The notes under the pieces are model-generated. The model worked only from the letters and a program-made list of their open reading frames with translations. It did not search any database and was not told where the DNA came from. This document shows positions 24,549-33,055 of a DNA stretch of 64,000 nt, in pieces (the first letter of the stretch is position 1; every line of letters begins with the position of its first letter). The stretch is from Gp6-AA40 sp036274155. GTDB taxonomy: Bacteria; Acidobacteriota; Vicinamibacteria; Vicinamibacterales; UBA2999. The position numbers and the translations under genes are program-made. The DNA lies in contig DASUGH010000158.1 in NCBI GenBank assembly GCA_036274155.1, forward strand, positions 27,916 through 91,915, written 5' to 3'.

Positions 24549-26387
24549 TCAGGACGGCGAGGCCTCTGCCATCTCCTCGATTTCCCTGTCGAACACCGCC
24601 CAGACCCGCTCGCTCAGCTGCGAGAAGAACTCGCGCGTCACGAACGGCGGAACGCCCAGGTTGGGGTTCGGGCGGTCGAACACCTCCGACGGCAGCGTGT
24701 AGTCCGATCGATCGTACCCCTGCTTGCGCTCGAGCCACAACGCGCGGACGAAGGCGCGCCGCACGGCAGCCAGCAGCTCCGCTGACGTCGCCTCGAACCC
24801 GCTCTCATGCTTCAGCGCCTCGACGACGTGGTCGGCGCTGACGCCGGCGAACTTGCACAGGCCGAGCAGGTCGTCGCGCACGAAGTACAAGCCGCGTTCA
24901 GTAATCAGCTTCGCCCAATAGTCGAGCGAGGTGTTGCCCTCGAGCGCCAGCGCCATGTAGGTGGCCATCGACATGTGTCCGCCGGCGATCGCCCACGGAT
25001 AGCCCGGGTTCGTATCGGGCTGGTAGGCGGGGAACTCCATGCCCTTGCTGTGCATCGCATACCCGGTCTCCCCGAGCTTCTCCGACAGCCGCTTCACGCC
25101 GCGGCCCACCTCGGGAAACCGCCCCGTGGCAGCGCCCTCGATGAGCTCGCGCGCCTTGTCGAAGTCGCCAAAGGTCGCGCCGTTCAGAATCGGCGCGTCC
25201 GGATGCCGCTGGTTGTAGTCCATCACGTACGAGATCGTCGTGCCCAGCGAGATGTTGTCCATCCCGAGGTGGTCGACCAGGCTGATGAGCGCGGCAGCCT
25301 TGCGCGGATCGTGAATCGCGATGTTGGTCGACAGGAGGTTCACCGGCTCATAGTCGAACTTGGCCAGAAAAGCGCCGCGCGTCCCGTCGGCGTTCTTCTC
25401 GTACACGTTCTTGTGGCAGTTGATGCCGCAGCGGAAGCACGACTCGGCCTTGACGACGAACTGCGGCTGGACGTGGTCGCGGAACATCAGCTCGGGCTTG
25501 CCGTCGCCCGTGGGCCGGAAGTTGTTCTGCGGGACGAAGTGGAACTTTTCGAGCGGCTCGTAGTTCGACCAGGTCCCGCCGAGCCCTCCCTTGTCCTTCT
25601 CGCGGAATTTGCGCGATCCGGGGCCGGTCGACGCCGCCTTGTTGATGTCGCGGATCTCCGGCTTCAGCTTGGCGATGCGGTCTGGCGTCTGCGCGACGAT
25701 CGCCAGCACGCGCTTGTACCCCATGACGGCGCCCATGCCACCACGGCCGGCCCACCGGCACTTGTCGTCGCCCGACCTGAGCTGGTTTTCGGTGCTGAGC
25801 GCCACCGCCGCCATGTAGCAATCCTCGTAGTGCTCGCCGGCGGGACCGATCACCGCGAAGTGCGCGTCGGCGTATCGATCGCGCAGCCACATGATCTTGT
25901 CGTGGCAGGCGAGCCCGAGCAGATCGCCTGCGGGCTCGAACCCAATCTGCGGACCTTGCTCGCTGTGACGGATCACCAGGTACACCGGCACGTCGGCCCG
26001 GCCTTCCAGAATCATCTCGTCGAGCCCGGTCCATTTGAGCTTCGGGCCGAACTTGCAGCTGCCGGCCGACCACATCGCGGCGGGCAGGCCCTTGTTGGAA
26101 ATCTTGAGTGGGCTGTAGGCCGAGAAATACGTGCGCAGACCGGTCATGACGTTCGACGCCGTCAGCACACCGGTGTTGACGATGAGCGGATTGTCGGGCG
26201 TGAACGCGTGCGTGATGGTCCGCTCCGCCAGGATCTGGAACGATCGTCCGAATCCCCCCAGCACATCCTCGAGGTTCCGGCAGGGCACGTCTTCGACGCG
26301 GACGTCCCGGGATGCCAGGTCGACGGTCGCACGCGTGTAGACGACCGCGCGAGGGTCGCTATGGGATCCGTTGAACGAGGTGCGCAT
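24549..26387 (-). CDS. Aldehyde ferredoxin oxidoreductase family enzyme (AOR)
   Basis: 612 residues, normal AOR length. The N-terminal pterin-binding domain is present (RSFQILAERTI, DNPLIVNTGVL, FSAYSPLKISNKG). Ligands for the [4Fe-4S] cluster are CFRCGINC (Cys at about 316, 319 and 323) and a C-terminal Cys (GLCKFAG, about 510). Middle motifs WAGRGGMGAVMG and DNISLGTTISYVMD are family hallmarks. AOR enzymes hold tungsten or molybdenum on two pterins and oxidise aldehydes or reduce acids with ferredoxin; the substrate here is unknown. The adjacent MoaD-like gene supports active cofactor assembly. No ferredoxin gene adjoins. Confidence 0.93.
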   Translation of the reverse strand: MRTSFNGSHSDPRAVVYTRATVDLASRDVRVEDVPCRNLEDVLGGFGRSFQILAERTITHAFTPDNPLIVNTGVLTASNVMTGLRTYFSAYSPLKISNKGLPAAMWSAGSCKFGPKLKWTGLDEMILEGRADVPVYLVIRHSEQGPQIGFEPAGDLLGLACHDKIMWLRDRYADAHFAVIGPAGEHYEDCYMAAVALSTENQLRSGDDKCRWAGRGGMGAVMGYKRVLAIVAQTPDRIAKLKPEIRDINKAASTGPGSRKFREKDKGGLGGTWSNYEPLEKFHFVPQNNFRPTGDGKPELMFRDHVQPQFVVKAESCFRCGINCHKNVYEKNADGTRGAFLAKFDYEPVNLLSTNIAIHDPRKAAALISLVDHLGMDNISLGTTISYVMDYNQRHPDAPILNGATFGDFDKARELIEGAATGRFPEVGRGVKRLSEKLGETGYAMHSKGMEFPAYQPDTNPGYPWAIAGGHMSMATYMALALEGNTSLDYWAKLITERGLYFVRDDLLGLCKFAGVSADHVVEALKHESGFEATSAELLAAVRRAFVRALWLERKQGYDRSDYTLPSEVFDRPNPNLGVPPFVTREFFSQLSERVWAVFDREIEEMAEASPS

Positions 26388-26527
26388 TCCGACAATTTAT
26401 CACTGCCACCTCGCGTGTCTCCAGCCGAGGCCCTCCTCGACGCCATCACGTCAGCGTCGCAGATTTCGAGGCGTGTGGAACACGCGGCACGGTCGGCGCC
26501 GCAACGATAGAGCCGTCCTGACGGGTG

Positions 26528-26552
26528 GAGGGGAGATGATGCCTCTCCCCTC
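26528..26552 (-). terminator. Stem-loop after the S41 peptidase gene
   Basis: GAGGGGAGA (26528-26536) pairs with TCTCCCCTC (26544-26552) across a 7-base loop, 27 bases after the peptidase stop. No U-tract. The rest of 26388-26578 holds only the AT-rich region (AATTTATCA) near the AOR start, a probable -10. Confidence 0.5.
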
Positions 26553-26578
26553 TTCCCCACCTGCCTGAGTGCGCGAGC

Positions 26579-28558
26579 TTACCGCTTCTGCGCCACCCGT
26601 CCCGTCATCACGCTGCCGCCGTCCGATGTCCGCCTCGCCGGGGCCTGCGGCGTCTCGAACGCGGCGCCGGTGGCCGCAATCGGCGTCGCGGCTTCAGGGT
26701 CGGCGGCAGGCGGTGGCGCGCTGCTCGACGAGGTCGACGATGTCGTCGCTCCCGGCGGGGCGCACACTGCCGGCCCTGCATAGCGGCACTCGGACGCTGT
26801 ACGAACCTGTTCCGCCACGATCGCCGTGAACGCGTCTACGAACGGCCGCCCGTTCGTCAGCAGGTTTTCGCGCGTCATGTAATCGAGGCGGATGTCGGCA
26901 TGCGCACCAATGTTCTCGACATAGTGGGCTTCCGGGTAGCCCGGGACGGTGACCGGCGCGATACGCGTGACGAGCGTATTCGTATTCGTGGCAGTCGACT
27001 CGGAATACGTCCCGGCCTGGAGGCCGGATACCGACCCGCCGCCGCCGTTGGTGCGCGTCCCCACCAGCGCGCCGCGGCGGTTGTCCTGGAGCATCGCGGA
27101 GAAGATGTCGCCCGCCGAGATGGTGAACTCGTCTACCAGCAGGATCAGCGGCTTGGTGTAAGCAATGACGTTGCCCTGCGCATCCTTTGCAGGCTGGTTG
27201 CCGTGCAGCTGCGTGCTGCATGCCGGCACCGGGTTCGTCAGGGCTCGCCCCTGGCGATACGCCCGCTCGAGCTCCTCGAGTATTGCCGTGTAGATTTCCA
27301 CGAGCGCCGTGTCACCGGCGTTGCGCGCCGCCTCGAGTTGAGCATTGACGAGGTTGATGCGGGAGATCGTGACGCGAATCTCCTCGCCGAAGAAGAAGAA
27401 CGGATAGGGAATGAGGTACGACGCCGCGGTCAACATGTAGCAGCCGCCGCCAGGGTTGCGCATGACATCGACCACGAGCGCGTCGGTGTTCTGCTCGAGG
27501 AACGCGATCTCCGCCTGAAGCTCCGCAGTGGCGGTGGGAGGAGGAGCAAAGTTGGGAAATCGCAGAACCCCGATCCGGAGGCCGCCGGCCTCGTAGATGC
27601 CTGAGAAGTGGGAGTGGGAGGGCAACTGTCCGAGGCGTTGCACGAAGTTCGCGGGCAGGCCGGCCCTGAACACCGGATTGCGGCCGCCGAGCCCCAGCAC
27701 GTATCGCCGGAGCGGTGTGTCGCTCGGGTTATCTGTACTGTCCAACGCGAGCAGGTGATGATTCTGCGGCAGGGCGAAGTTGGTGAGTTCCTGCCACGCG
27801 TCGTAATACGACGGTGACTCGGTGGCCAACAGGCTCTTTTTCTTCCCGCTGGTGCCCGGAGTCGGCACCGCGCCAATCCATCGCAGCGGCACCCCGGTCT
27901 TCTGCCACGGGATGACGTAGGTTTCCCGGGAGCCGCCGGCGCGTTCGATCACGACCACCGCGTTGTCTGGCAGGTCGATCACACGCGGCACGTTCGACTG
28001 CGGTCGGACGGTGAGGAAGCTGGCAGCGTCTCTCTTCGTCGCCAGTGGGTTGCTGTGCGCCGAGAAGCGAGAGAAATACTTTATCCACTCCTCGCTGGTC
28101 CTGTCGTCCATCGACACGAGCACGTCGCCCAGCTGGAACGGATACAGCGCCAGCGGCAGGCGCGTCCGGTTGATCGAGTCGATCATCACACGGCCGTCGT
28201 AGATATCTACCGTGAACCCAAGGTTCGCCACGAAGCTGGACGGCATTGAAAACTGGGAGTGCGTATCCTGAAGGCTGGCGACGTACTCGAGCATGATCTC
28301 GAAAAACGACAGATCGTCCTGCGAGTGCCTGATCCGCGTCAGCCACGGACGCAGGTCGAAGAGATCGAACCCGAACAACTGTTTCTTCCACTCGTAGGGC
28401 GCGTAGCGCTTGGCATAGTTCCCGGCAAGGTTCTCGAAGTCGTGAATCTTCTGATCCTGAGTGAGCTGCGCCGCCGCGGAGGCGGGAATCAGGCAAGAGA
28501 CCAGCATCACGGCGACCAGTCGCTGAGACAAAGATGCGAGCAGGGTGTTCGGCCGCAT
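26579..28558 (-). CDS. Secreted S41-family peptidase
   Basis: 659 residues, ATG 28558 with AAGGAGAAA upstream. Signal peptide to about residue 30 (SCLIPASAAAQ). A PDZ-like segment is suggested at about 150-200 (LGDVLVSMDDRTSEEW). The peptidase core contains ALVVDVMRNPGGGCYM, LILLVDEFTISAGDIFSAML with nucleophile Ser at about 480, and TNGGGGSVSG, as in C-terminal processing and tricorn-type S41 proteases. The last 70 residues are Ser/Pro/Ala-rich linker. The N-terminal half is longer than in CtpA. Periplasmic or outer-membrane protein turnover is the likely role; single-gene unit. Confidence 0.9.
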   Translation of the reverse strand: MRPNTLLASLSQRLVAVMLVSCLIPASAAAQLTQDQKIHDFENLAGNYAKRYAPYEWKKQLFGFDLFDLRPWLTRIRHSQDDLSFFEIMLEYVASLQDTHSQFSMPSSFVANLGFTVDIYDGRVMIDSINRTRLPLALYPFQLGDVLVSMDDRTSEEWIKYFSRFSAHSNPLATKRDAASFLTVRPQSNVPRVIDLPDNAVVVIERAGGSRETYVIPWQKTGVPLRWIGAVPTPGTSGKKKSLLATESPSYYDAWQELTNFALPQNHHLLALDSTDNPSDTPLRRYVLGLGGRNPVFRAGLPANFVQRLGQLPSHSHFSGIYEAGGLRIGVLRFPNFAPPPTATAELQAEIAFLEQNTDALVVDVMRNPGGGCYMLTAASYLIPYPFFFFGEEIRVTISRINLVNAQLEAARNAGDTALVEIYTAILEELERAYRQGRALTNPVPACSTQLHGNQPAKDAQGNVIAYTKPLILLVDEFTISAGDIFSAMLQDNRRGALVGTRTNGGGGSVSGLQAGTYSESTATNTNTLVTRIAPVTVPGYPEAHYVENIGAHADIRLDYMTRENLLTNGRPFVDAFTAIVAEQVRTASECRYAGPAVCAPPGATTSSTSSSSAPPPAADPEAATPIAATGAAFETPQAPARRTSDGGSVMTGRVAQKR

Positions 28559-28804
28559 GGCGTGTTTCTCCTTGAAGGCCGGCGTGCACCGGCCGTTATT
28601 GGCTGGCAGGGGGCGCAGCGTGTGGAAGGCATGTCACACGAGGGCTTGCGTTGCTGCGGCGCGGGAATATAGCACGAGCGGGACGAGAGCGTCGGCAGTG
28701 AGCGTCCGTGCCACTCGAAAGGGGCACGGCTGTCATCAGCGTCACTTCCTGTCATCGGCACGCGAGAGTACGGATGTACTAGAGCCAAGCGGACATCCTG
28801 GCGC

Positions 28805-28810
28805 TACAAT
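28805..28810 (+). promoter_or_regulatory. -10 element immediately before the dinB-like gene
   Basis: TACAAT ends eight bases before the GTG start at 28819, with no ribosome site between. The mRNA would begin at or next to the start codon (leaderless). The -35 region is weak. TAGAAT at 29369 stands in the same relation to the gene at 29380. Confidence 0.4.
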
Positions 28811-28818
28811 GCGCCGCC

Positions 28819-29259
28819 GTGGACACGCAACTGAGGGCTGTGGTCGTCGATCTGCAGAAGGCCGAGGAGCGTCTCCATTCGCTGCGCTCCACCCTCCCGC
28901 GCGAGGCCTGGACACATCGGCCAGGAGATCGGCGCTGGTCACCGGCGGAGTGTGTGGCGCATCTCAACCTCACGTCGGAAGCGGTGCTGCCGCTGCTGCG
29001 CGCCGGATTGACCGAAGCCAGGTGCCGCGTGCGCCACGTGCCGACATGCCATCGCCGTGATCCTGTCGGCTGGATGCTCTGGATGGCGACCGCGCCCTGG
29101 TGCAGAGTGAAGACCCGAACCGTTCCGGCGCTCATGCCTCCAGGCGAGCGACCACTGGCTGCACTCGTCGCCGACTTCGCGGCTCTGCAGGCCGACGTCA
29201 TCGAATGCGTGGAGGGGCGTCGAGTCGAGGCAAACGACGCTCGCACCTGCCTGGCGTAG
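28819..29259 (+). CDS. DinB-like four-helix protein, C-terminally truncated
   Basis: 146 residues from GTG. The DinB/DfsA fold is recognisable: KAEERLHSLRSTLPREAWTH helix, RPGDRRWSPAECVAHLNLT with the first metal His of the family, RDPVGWMLWM and an ALVADFAALQADVIE helix. Full-length members continue with a last helix bearing a metal-binding HxxxH (HERRHLWQ-like). Here that is missing: after ADVIECV the frame runs into antisense sequence of an FAD enzyme fragment and stops at 29257. The gene is thus a truncated, probably non-functional DinB, or a shortened protein with a fortuitous tail. Confidence 0.65.
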   Translation: MDTQLRAVVVDLQKAEERLHSLRSTLPREAWTHRPGDRRWSPAECVAHLNLTSEAVLPLLRAGLTEARCRVRHVPTCHRRDPVGWMLWMATAPWCRVKTRTVPALMPPGERPLAALVADFAALQADVIECVEGRRVEANDARTCLA

Positions 29260-29349
29260 CAGCACGCTCGCGGCGAGCCCGGCGATCCCGGCTCCGATGA
29301 TCGCGACGTCGTAGCGTGTACCGGCAGACACGCAGGCAGCGTACGCCAT
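29210..29349 (-). pseudogene. N-terminal remnant of an FAD-dependent oxidoreductase
   Basis: From ATG 29349 on the minus strand: RYDVAIIGAGIAGLAASVLL, then QAGASVVCLDSTPL. This is a complete Rossmann FAD-binding entry (GxGxxG and the acidic end of strand 2). After about 50 residues it enters the antisense of the dinB-like gene and homology ends. About 90% of the expected enzyme is missing. Confidence 0.75.
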
Positions 29350-29379
29350 GCGGCAGCGGCACGTGGGGTAGAATTCCGC

Positions 29380-29718
29380 ATGGGACCTGTCATGCCATAC
29401 CTGTACGTCGGCCTCTTCATCGCGGTCCTCGTCGCGTGGTCGTGGCACTTCCACTTCTGGTCGAATAGTCCGATCGCCCGGAAGTCACGCACTCCGCTCT
29501 GGCTCGGATTCACCACAACAGCCACTTCCGCGCTCTTCCTCGTCTCCGGCGTCATCGGCTACAACCTGAATAAGCACACCAGGTTTGTCGCTGGCACTGC
29601 GTGGAACGATGGGGTGCTCTGGTGGGAGGTTGCAGTCGGCGTCGTCCTGCTTCCAGTCGCAATCTTCCTGCTGCGACGCGGTGCCCGTGACATCGACCAG
29701 AGGCTTGGCCGGGCCTGA
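29380..29718 (+). CDS. Small three-helix membrane protein
   Basis: 112 residues with helices at about 5-24, 42-63 and 82-100, and polar ends (RKSRTP, RRGARDIDQRLGRA). Start is ATG 29380 or ATG 29392; TAGAAT at 29369-29374 is a likely -10, so the message is nearly leaderless. I do not recognise the family. It lies upstream of and separate from the GntR operon. Confidence 0.65.
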   Translation: MGPVMPYLYVGLFIAVLVAWSWHFHFWSNSPIARKSRTPLWLGFTTTATSALFLVSGVIGYNLNKHTRFVAGTAWNDGVLWWEVAVGVVLLPVAIFLLRRGARDIDQRLGRA

Positions 29719-29786
29719 GTCGGGCCTGGAAATCGTCCCTTCGGCATTCTCGATTCCGCAACGGGCATTCAGGCACGCTCACCGGG

Positions 29787-29818
29787 CTAGTGCCATTGTA
29801 CTATTTCACTAGTTCAAT
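29787..29818 (+). promoter_or_regulatory. Operator dyad upstream of the gntR-slipin operon
   Basis: ATTGTACTA (29795-29803) and TAGTTCAAT (29810-29818) form an inverted repeat with one mismatch and six-base centre; an overlapping dyad CTAGTG/CACTAG (29787-29792, 29807-29812) is also present. It is AT-rich against a GC-rich background and lies 20 bases before the gntR start. YtrA-type GntR repressors bind such TAGTACTA-like dyads, so autoregulation is likely. Confidence 0.6.
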
Positions 29819-29838
29819 ATTTCTGACACGATAGGCCC

Positions 29839-30234
29839 GTGCCGGACCGGTTCAAGGTCGATCGTGCGAGCCCGCTTCCCGTCTACGTGCAGCTCGCCGA
29901 GCAGATCCGTCTGCTCGTCCGCCGCGGCGCACTCAGCCCCGGCGACCCACTTCCAACCGTGCGCGAGCTCGCCGTCGCGCTTGGCATCAACGCGAACACG
30001 GTGGCGCGCGTGTATCGCGACCTGCAGCAGGAGAGACTGCTCCGCCTCGAGCGCGGCCTCGGAACCTTTGTCGCGGCACAGAAACACGACTCGACGCTCG
30101 TCGACCGCGACTATCAGCGCATCGTCAAGCGGACGAGAGAGCTGGTGGCGCTCTGCCGGGAGTCCGGCCTCACGGCGCGGGAGCTCGCGCAGCTAATGGA
30201 AAGCATCTGGAAGGAGGTGGACCGTGAAGGGTAG
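29839..30234 (+). CDS. GntR-family (YtrA-type) repressor
   Basis: 131 residues from GTG. Winged-helix domain 8-75 with SPLPVYVQLAEQIRLLVRRG, PTVRELAVALGINANTVARV (helix-turn-helix) and GLGTFVA; the short all-helical tail (residues 80-131) is the YtrA-type dimerisation arm, with no effector-binding domain. It overlaps the slipin gene by 11 bases. YtrA regulators usually control membrane-stress or transporter operons in cis; here the cargo is a slipin and an unknown protein. Confidence 0.9.
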   Translation: MPDRFKVDRASPLPVYVQLAEQIRLLVRRGALSPGDPLPTVRELAVALGINANTVARVYRDLQQERLLRLERGLGTFVAAQKHDSTLVDRDYQRIVKRTRELVALCRESGLTARELAQLMESIWKEVDREG

Positions 30235-31114
30235 GGGGAATCCCATCGCCAACTTGATCATGCTCGGAGCCGCCGTGCTCGCCGCTGTCGCCTGGCTCGC
30301 CGCCGGCGCGGCCGCGGCCATTCCAATCTTCGCGTTCGGTGTCTACGTCGGCCTCTCCCCGCGGCTGTTGAAGGAATGGGAGCGAGGCGTGCTCCTGCGC
30401 CTCGGCCGGTTCCAGCGGGTTCTCGGACCGGGGATCAACTGGACGTTCCCTGGCTTCGACCGGCTGGTCGCGACCGTGGACATGCGCATTCGTTCCACGC
30501 CCTTCCAGGCCGAGAAGACACTGACGAAGGACACAGTTCCCGTCAACGTCGACGCCGTGCTGTTCTGGGTTGTCACCGATGCCCGAAAGGCCATCGTCGA
30601 AGTCGAGCACTACGCCGCCACGGTGAGCTGGGCGGCGCAGACGACGCTCAGGGACGTGATCGGGCACACGGAGCTCGTGCGCATGATCGCAGACCGCGAA
30701 CAGATCGATCGGCAGCTGCAGGAGATCATCGACGCCAAGACCAGCGACTGGGGGATCACCGTGCAGTCGGTCGAGATCCGCGACGTCCGGCTGCCTGGCC
30801 TGCTCGAGGATGCGATGAGCCGCAAAGCCCAGGCGGATCGCGAGCGCGAGGCGCGCATCATCCTTGCCCAGTCGGAGCTGGTGGTCGCCGACGAGATGGA
30901 GAAGGCGTCGGCCGTGTACCGCCGCGATCCCGTGGCGCTGCGGGTTCGCGCGATGAACATGACCTACGAGTCGATCAAGGAGCGCGGCGCGCTGATGGTG
31001 GTGCCGAGCGACATGGTGTCTTCAATGGGCAATCTCGCGGCCTTCGCGCCCGCGGCATTCGATCCACCGGCTCCGCGGCCGGCTGACCGCACGCTCGAAG
31101 GCTCCGACGGCTGA
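30224..31114 (+). CDS. Slipin (SPFH/band 7) membrane protein
   Basis: 296 residues from GTG 30224. One or two N-terminal hydrophobic helices (about 8-46) precede the SPFH domain (EWERGVLLRLGRFQRVLGPG, FPGFDRLVATVDMRI, TKDTVPVNVDAVLFW, TTLRDVIGHTEL) and a helical tail with AMSRKAQADREREARIILAQ, characteristic of slipins/stomatins. Bacterial slipins organise membrane microdomains and often pair with a NfeD protease partner. No NfeD gene is here; instead an unknown soluble protein follows, overlapping by one base. Expression should follow the GntR protein encoded upstream. Confidence 0.92.
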   Translation: MKGRGNPIANLIMLGAAVLAAVAWLAAGAAAAIPIFAFGVYVGLSPRLLKEWERGVLLRLGRFQRVLGPGINWTFPGFDRLVATVDMRIRSTPFQAEKTLTKDTVPVNVDAVLFWVVTDARKAIVEVEHYAATVSWAAQTTLRDVIGHTELVRMIADREQIDRQLQEIIDAKTSDWGITVQSVEIRDVRLPGLLEDAMSRKAQADREREARIILAQSELVVADEMEKASAVYRRDPVALRVRAMNMTYESIKERGALMVVPSDMVSSMGNLAAFAPAAFDPPAPRPADRTLEGSDG

Positions 31115-31695
31115 TGGCTCTCTGGTCGCTGCTGCGCGTCACCAGCCAACGATCCCTGAGGTCGTGCCGCCTCGAGTTCGAGGATCGGCCGCTCGAGCGT
31201 GCGTCGCTCTTCCCGCTGTTCGACGAGCAGGGGAAGACGCAGGTGGTGATGATTACCGCCGAAGAGAGCGGGCGAATCCTGCTGGCCGATTGGGCACCGG
31301 GTCTGTTCATGCGCGACTGGCGGCGCAATCGGCTGCGGCTGCGATACGCCGACCTCAACGATGCGTCGACGTGGAATGAGGAACGTTTCGAGGATCTGTG
31401 GCATTTCGACCCGTGGTGGGTGCTCAACGACGAGAGATACCAGAGCCACGGGGCCGTTCCCGCACTGCGACGCACGAACATCCCGGGCTACGATGCGACC
31501 GTGTCCGAGATCGCCTTCGACTCGAGGCTGGAACGCGCCGCGTATGTGATGAAGCGGTCCGGCCAGTCTCGTGTGAAGCGTTTCACGTCCGACACGCTCT
31601 CGAGCATCACCGGACGCCGTCGCGCCGCGCTCGAGCGCCCACGCGGCGCCGGGGTGGCGGGCTGGCGTCTCCGGGCGTTCTGGCCCTCGCCGTGA
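31114..31695 (+). CDS. Unknown protein of the gntR-slipin operon
   Basis: 193 residues; ATG 31114 overlaps the slipin TGA, implying coupled translation. The composition is soluble, with Trp/Arg-rich motifs (FMRDWRRNRLRLRY, FEDLWHFDPWWVL) and no signal peptide or helix for membrane insertion. The last 35 residues are Arg/Pro-rich and low-complexity. No family recognised. Its coupling suggests a functional partner of the slipin. Confidence 0.7.
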   Translation: MALWSLLRVTSQRSLRSCRLEFEDRPLERASLFPLFDEQGKTQVVMITAEESGRILLADWAPGLFMRDWRRNRLRLRYADLNDASTWNEERFEDLWHFDPWWVLNDERYQSHGAVPALRRTNIPGYDATVSEIAFDSRLERAAYVMKRSGQSRVKRFTSDTLSSITGRRRAALERPRGAGVAGWRLRAFWPSP

Positions 31696-31738
31696 GGTCA
31701 CCAGAGTTTCTGGCAATGCTGCGCGGTACGGGAGCGCC

Positions 31739-33007
31739 TCAGGAGTCGGCGGCGTCTTCCCACACCGATGGCGCAAAGTAGATGGCCTCGCGATGTTGAA
31801 CGAGCGACGACGTGCGCCGCGTGACGTCGCTCTGGATCATGGCAAACTCACACAAGCCGTCGGCGTAGTCCAGCGTCCGACCCGGCACCCATAGCGAGAT
31901 GCGGACGTCGTAGGAGGTGGGATAGAGCATGCAGTTGGGCAGCTCGACCCTGATTCGACGAGTGCCAGCCGTCTCCTGATCGATCGAATACCCGACGTCA
32001 TCGCTCTGCAGACTCAGGACGTGCATGCCCATTTCCTTGCGCCTGATGTCGATCGTGACGTTGACGCCGCGCTCGGGCTGCGCGAACTCCACCTCGAATT
32101 CGAAGACGACCGACTGGCCCATCATGAAGGCAACGCAGGGAGCGCCGTTCGAGTCGAGCGACCGGGCCGACACGATCTGTACAGCGCCGCCCCCAGCAGC
32201 ACGACGGCGAAGCGGGCTGCCGTGCGCGCCGCCCGACTGGCCCTTGACATAGGCATCGGCCACCTCGCGAACGGCACCGCGCATTCGAACCCGACCGTGA
32301 TCGAGCCAGAGACCGGTGGTGCAGAGATTGGTGACGGCACCCATGTTGTGACTCACGAACAGCACCGTCCGGCCCTGACGGGCGACTTCGCCCATGCGGC
32401 CGATGCACTTGTTCTGGAACTTGAGATCACCGACCGCCAGGACTTCGTCCACGATCAGGATCTCGGGCTCGAGATGGGCGGCCACCGCGAACGCGAGGCG
32501 AACCTGCATGCCGGTCGAATATCGCTTGACCGGCGTGTCGATGAACTTCTCGACCTCCGCGAACGCGACGATTTGATCGAAGTTCCGATCGATCTCGGCC
32601 TTTTTCATTCCGAGGATGGCGCCGTTGAGATAGACGTTCTCGCGGCCCGTCAGCTCCCCGTGGAAGCCGGTCCCCACTTCGAGCAGCGCCGTCATGTGGC
32701 CGAACACCTCGCAGCGGCCGGCGGTCGGGTCGGTCACCCGCGACAGGATCTTCAGCAGCGTGCTCTTTCCCGCGCCGTTGCCGCCGATGATGCCGACTGC
32801 CTCGCCGACGGCGACGTCGAATGAGACGTCCTTGACGGCCCACAACGTACTCTCGCGATCGCGCTCACGACGGGCCTCGCGATTGCCGCCGAACAGCGAT
32901 TTGACGCCAAACACCATTTCGTCACGCAGCGTATCGTGACGCCTCCTGCCGGCGTCGATCGTGTATCGCTTGGAAAGGCCCTGGGCACTGATGGCAACGT
33001 CAGGCAT
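31739..33007 (-). CDS. Wzt-type polysaccharide ABC transporter ATPase
   Basis: 422 residues. The ATPase domain has Walker A GGNGAGKST, Q-like loop, the YSTGMQVRLAF signature typical of O-antigen exporters, Walker B EILIVDEVLAVGD and the H loop FVSHN. After residue 260 a Wzt_C-like beta-sandwich follows (VVFEFEVEF, RGVNVTIDIRRKEMGMHVL, DVRISLWVPGRTLDYAD), the part that recognises the glycan cap in Wzt. It is preceded by a methyltransferase gene 48 bases upstream, and its permease partner is probably the gene at 36366 on the other strand. It is convergent with the slipin operon. Confidence 0.93.
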   Translation of the reverse strand: MPDVAISAQGLSKRYTIDAGRRRHDTLRDEMVFGVKSLFGGNREARRERDRESTLWAVKDVSFDVAVGEAVGIIGGNGAGKSTLLKILSRVTDPTAGRCEVFGHMTALLEVGTGFHGELTGRENVYLNGAILGMKKAEIDRNFDQIVAFAEVEKFIDTPVKRYSTGMQVRLAFAVAAHLEPEILIVDEVLAVGDLKFQNKCIGRMGEVARQGRTVLFVSHNMGAVTNLCTTGLWLDHGRVRMRGAVREVADAYVKGQSGGAHGSPLRRRAAGGGAVQIVSARSLDSNGAPCVAFMMGQSVVFEFEVEFAQPERGVNVTIDIRRKEMGMHVLSLQSDDVGYSIDQETAGTRRIRVELPNCMLYPTSYDVRISLWVPGRTLDYADGLCEFAMIQSDVTRRTSSLVQHREAIYFAPSVWEDAADS

Positions 33008-33055
33008 CCGCCGACCTCGCGGCTCGGCACCCCGCCAGGGCCGGGCTGGCGCCGG

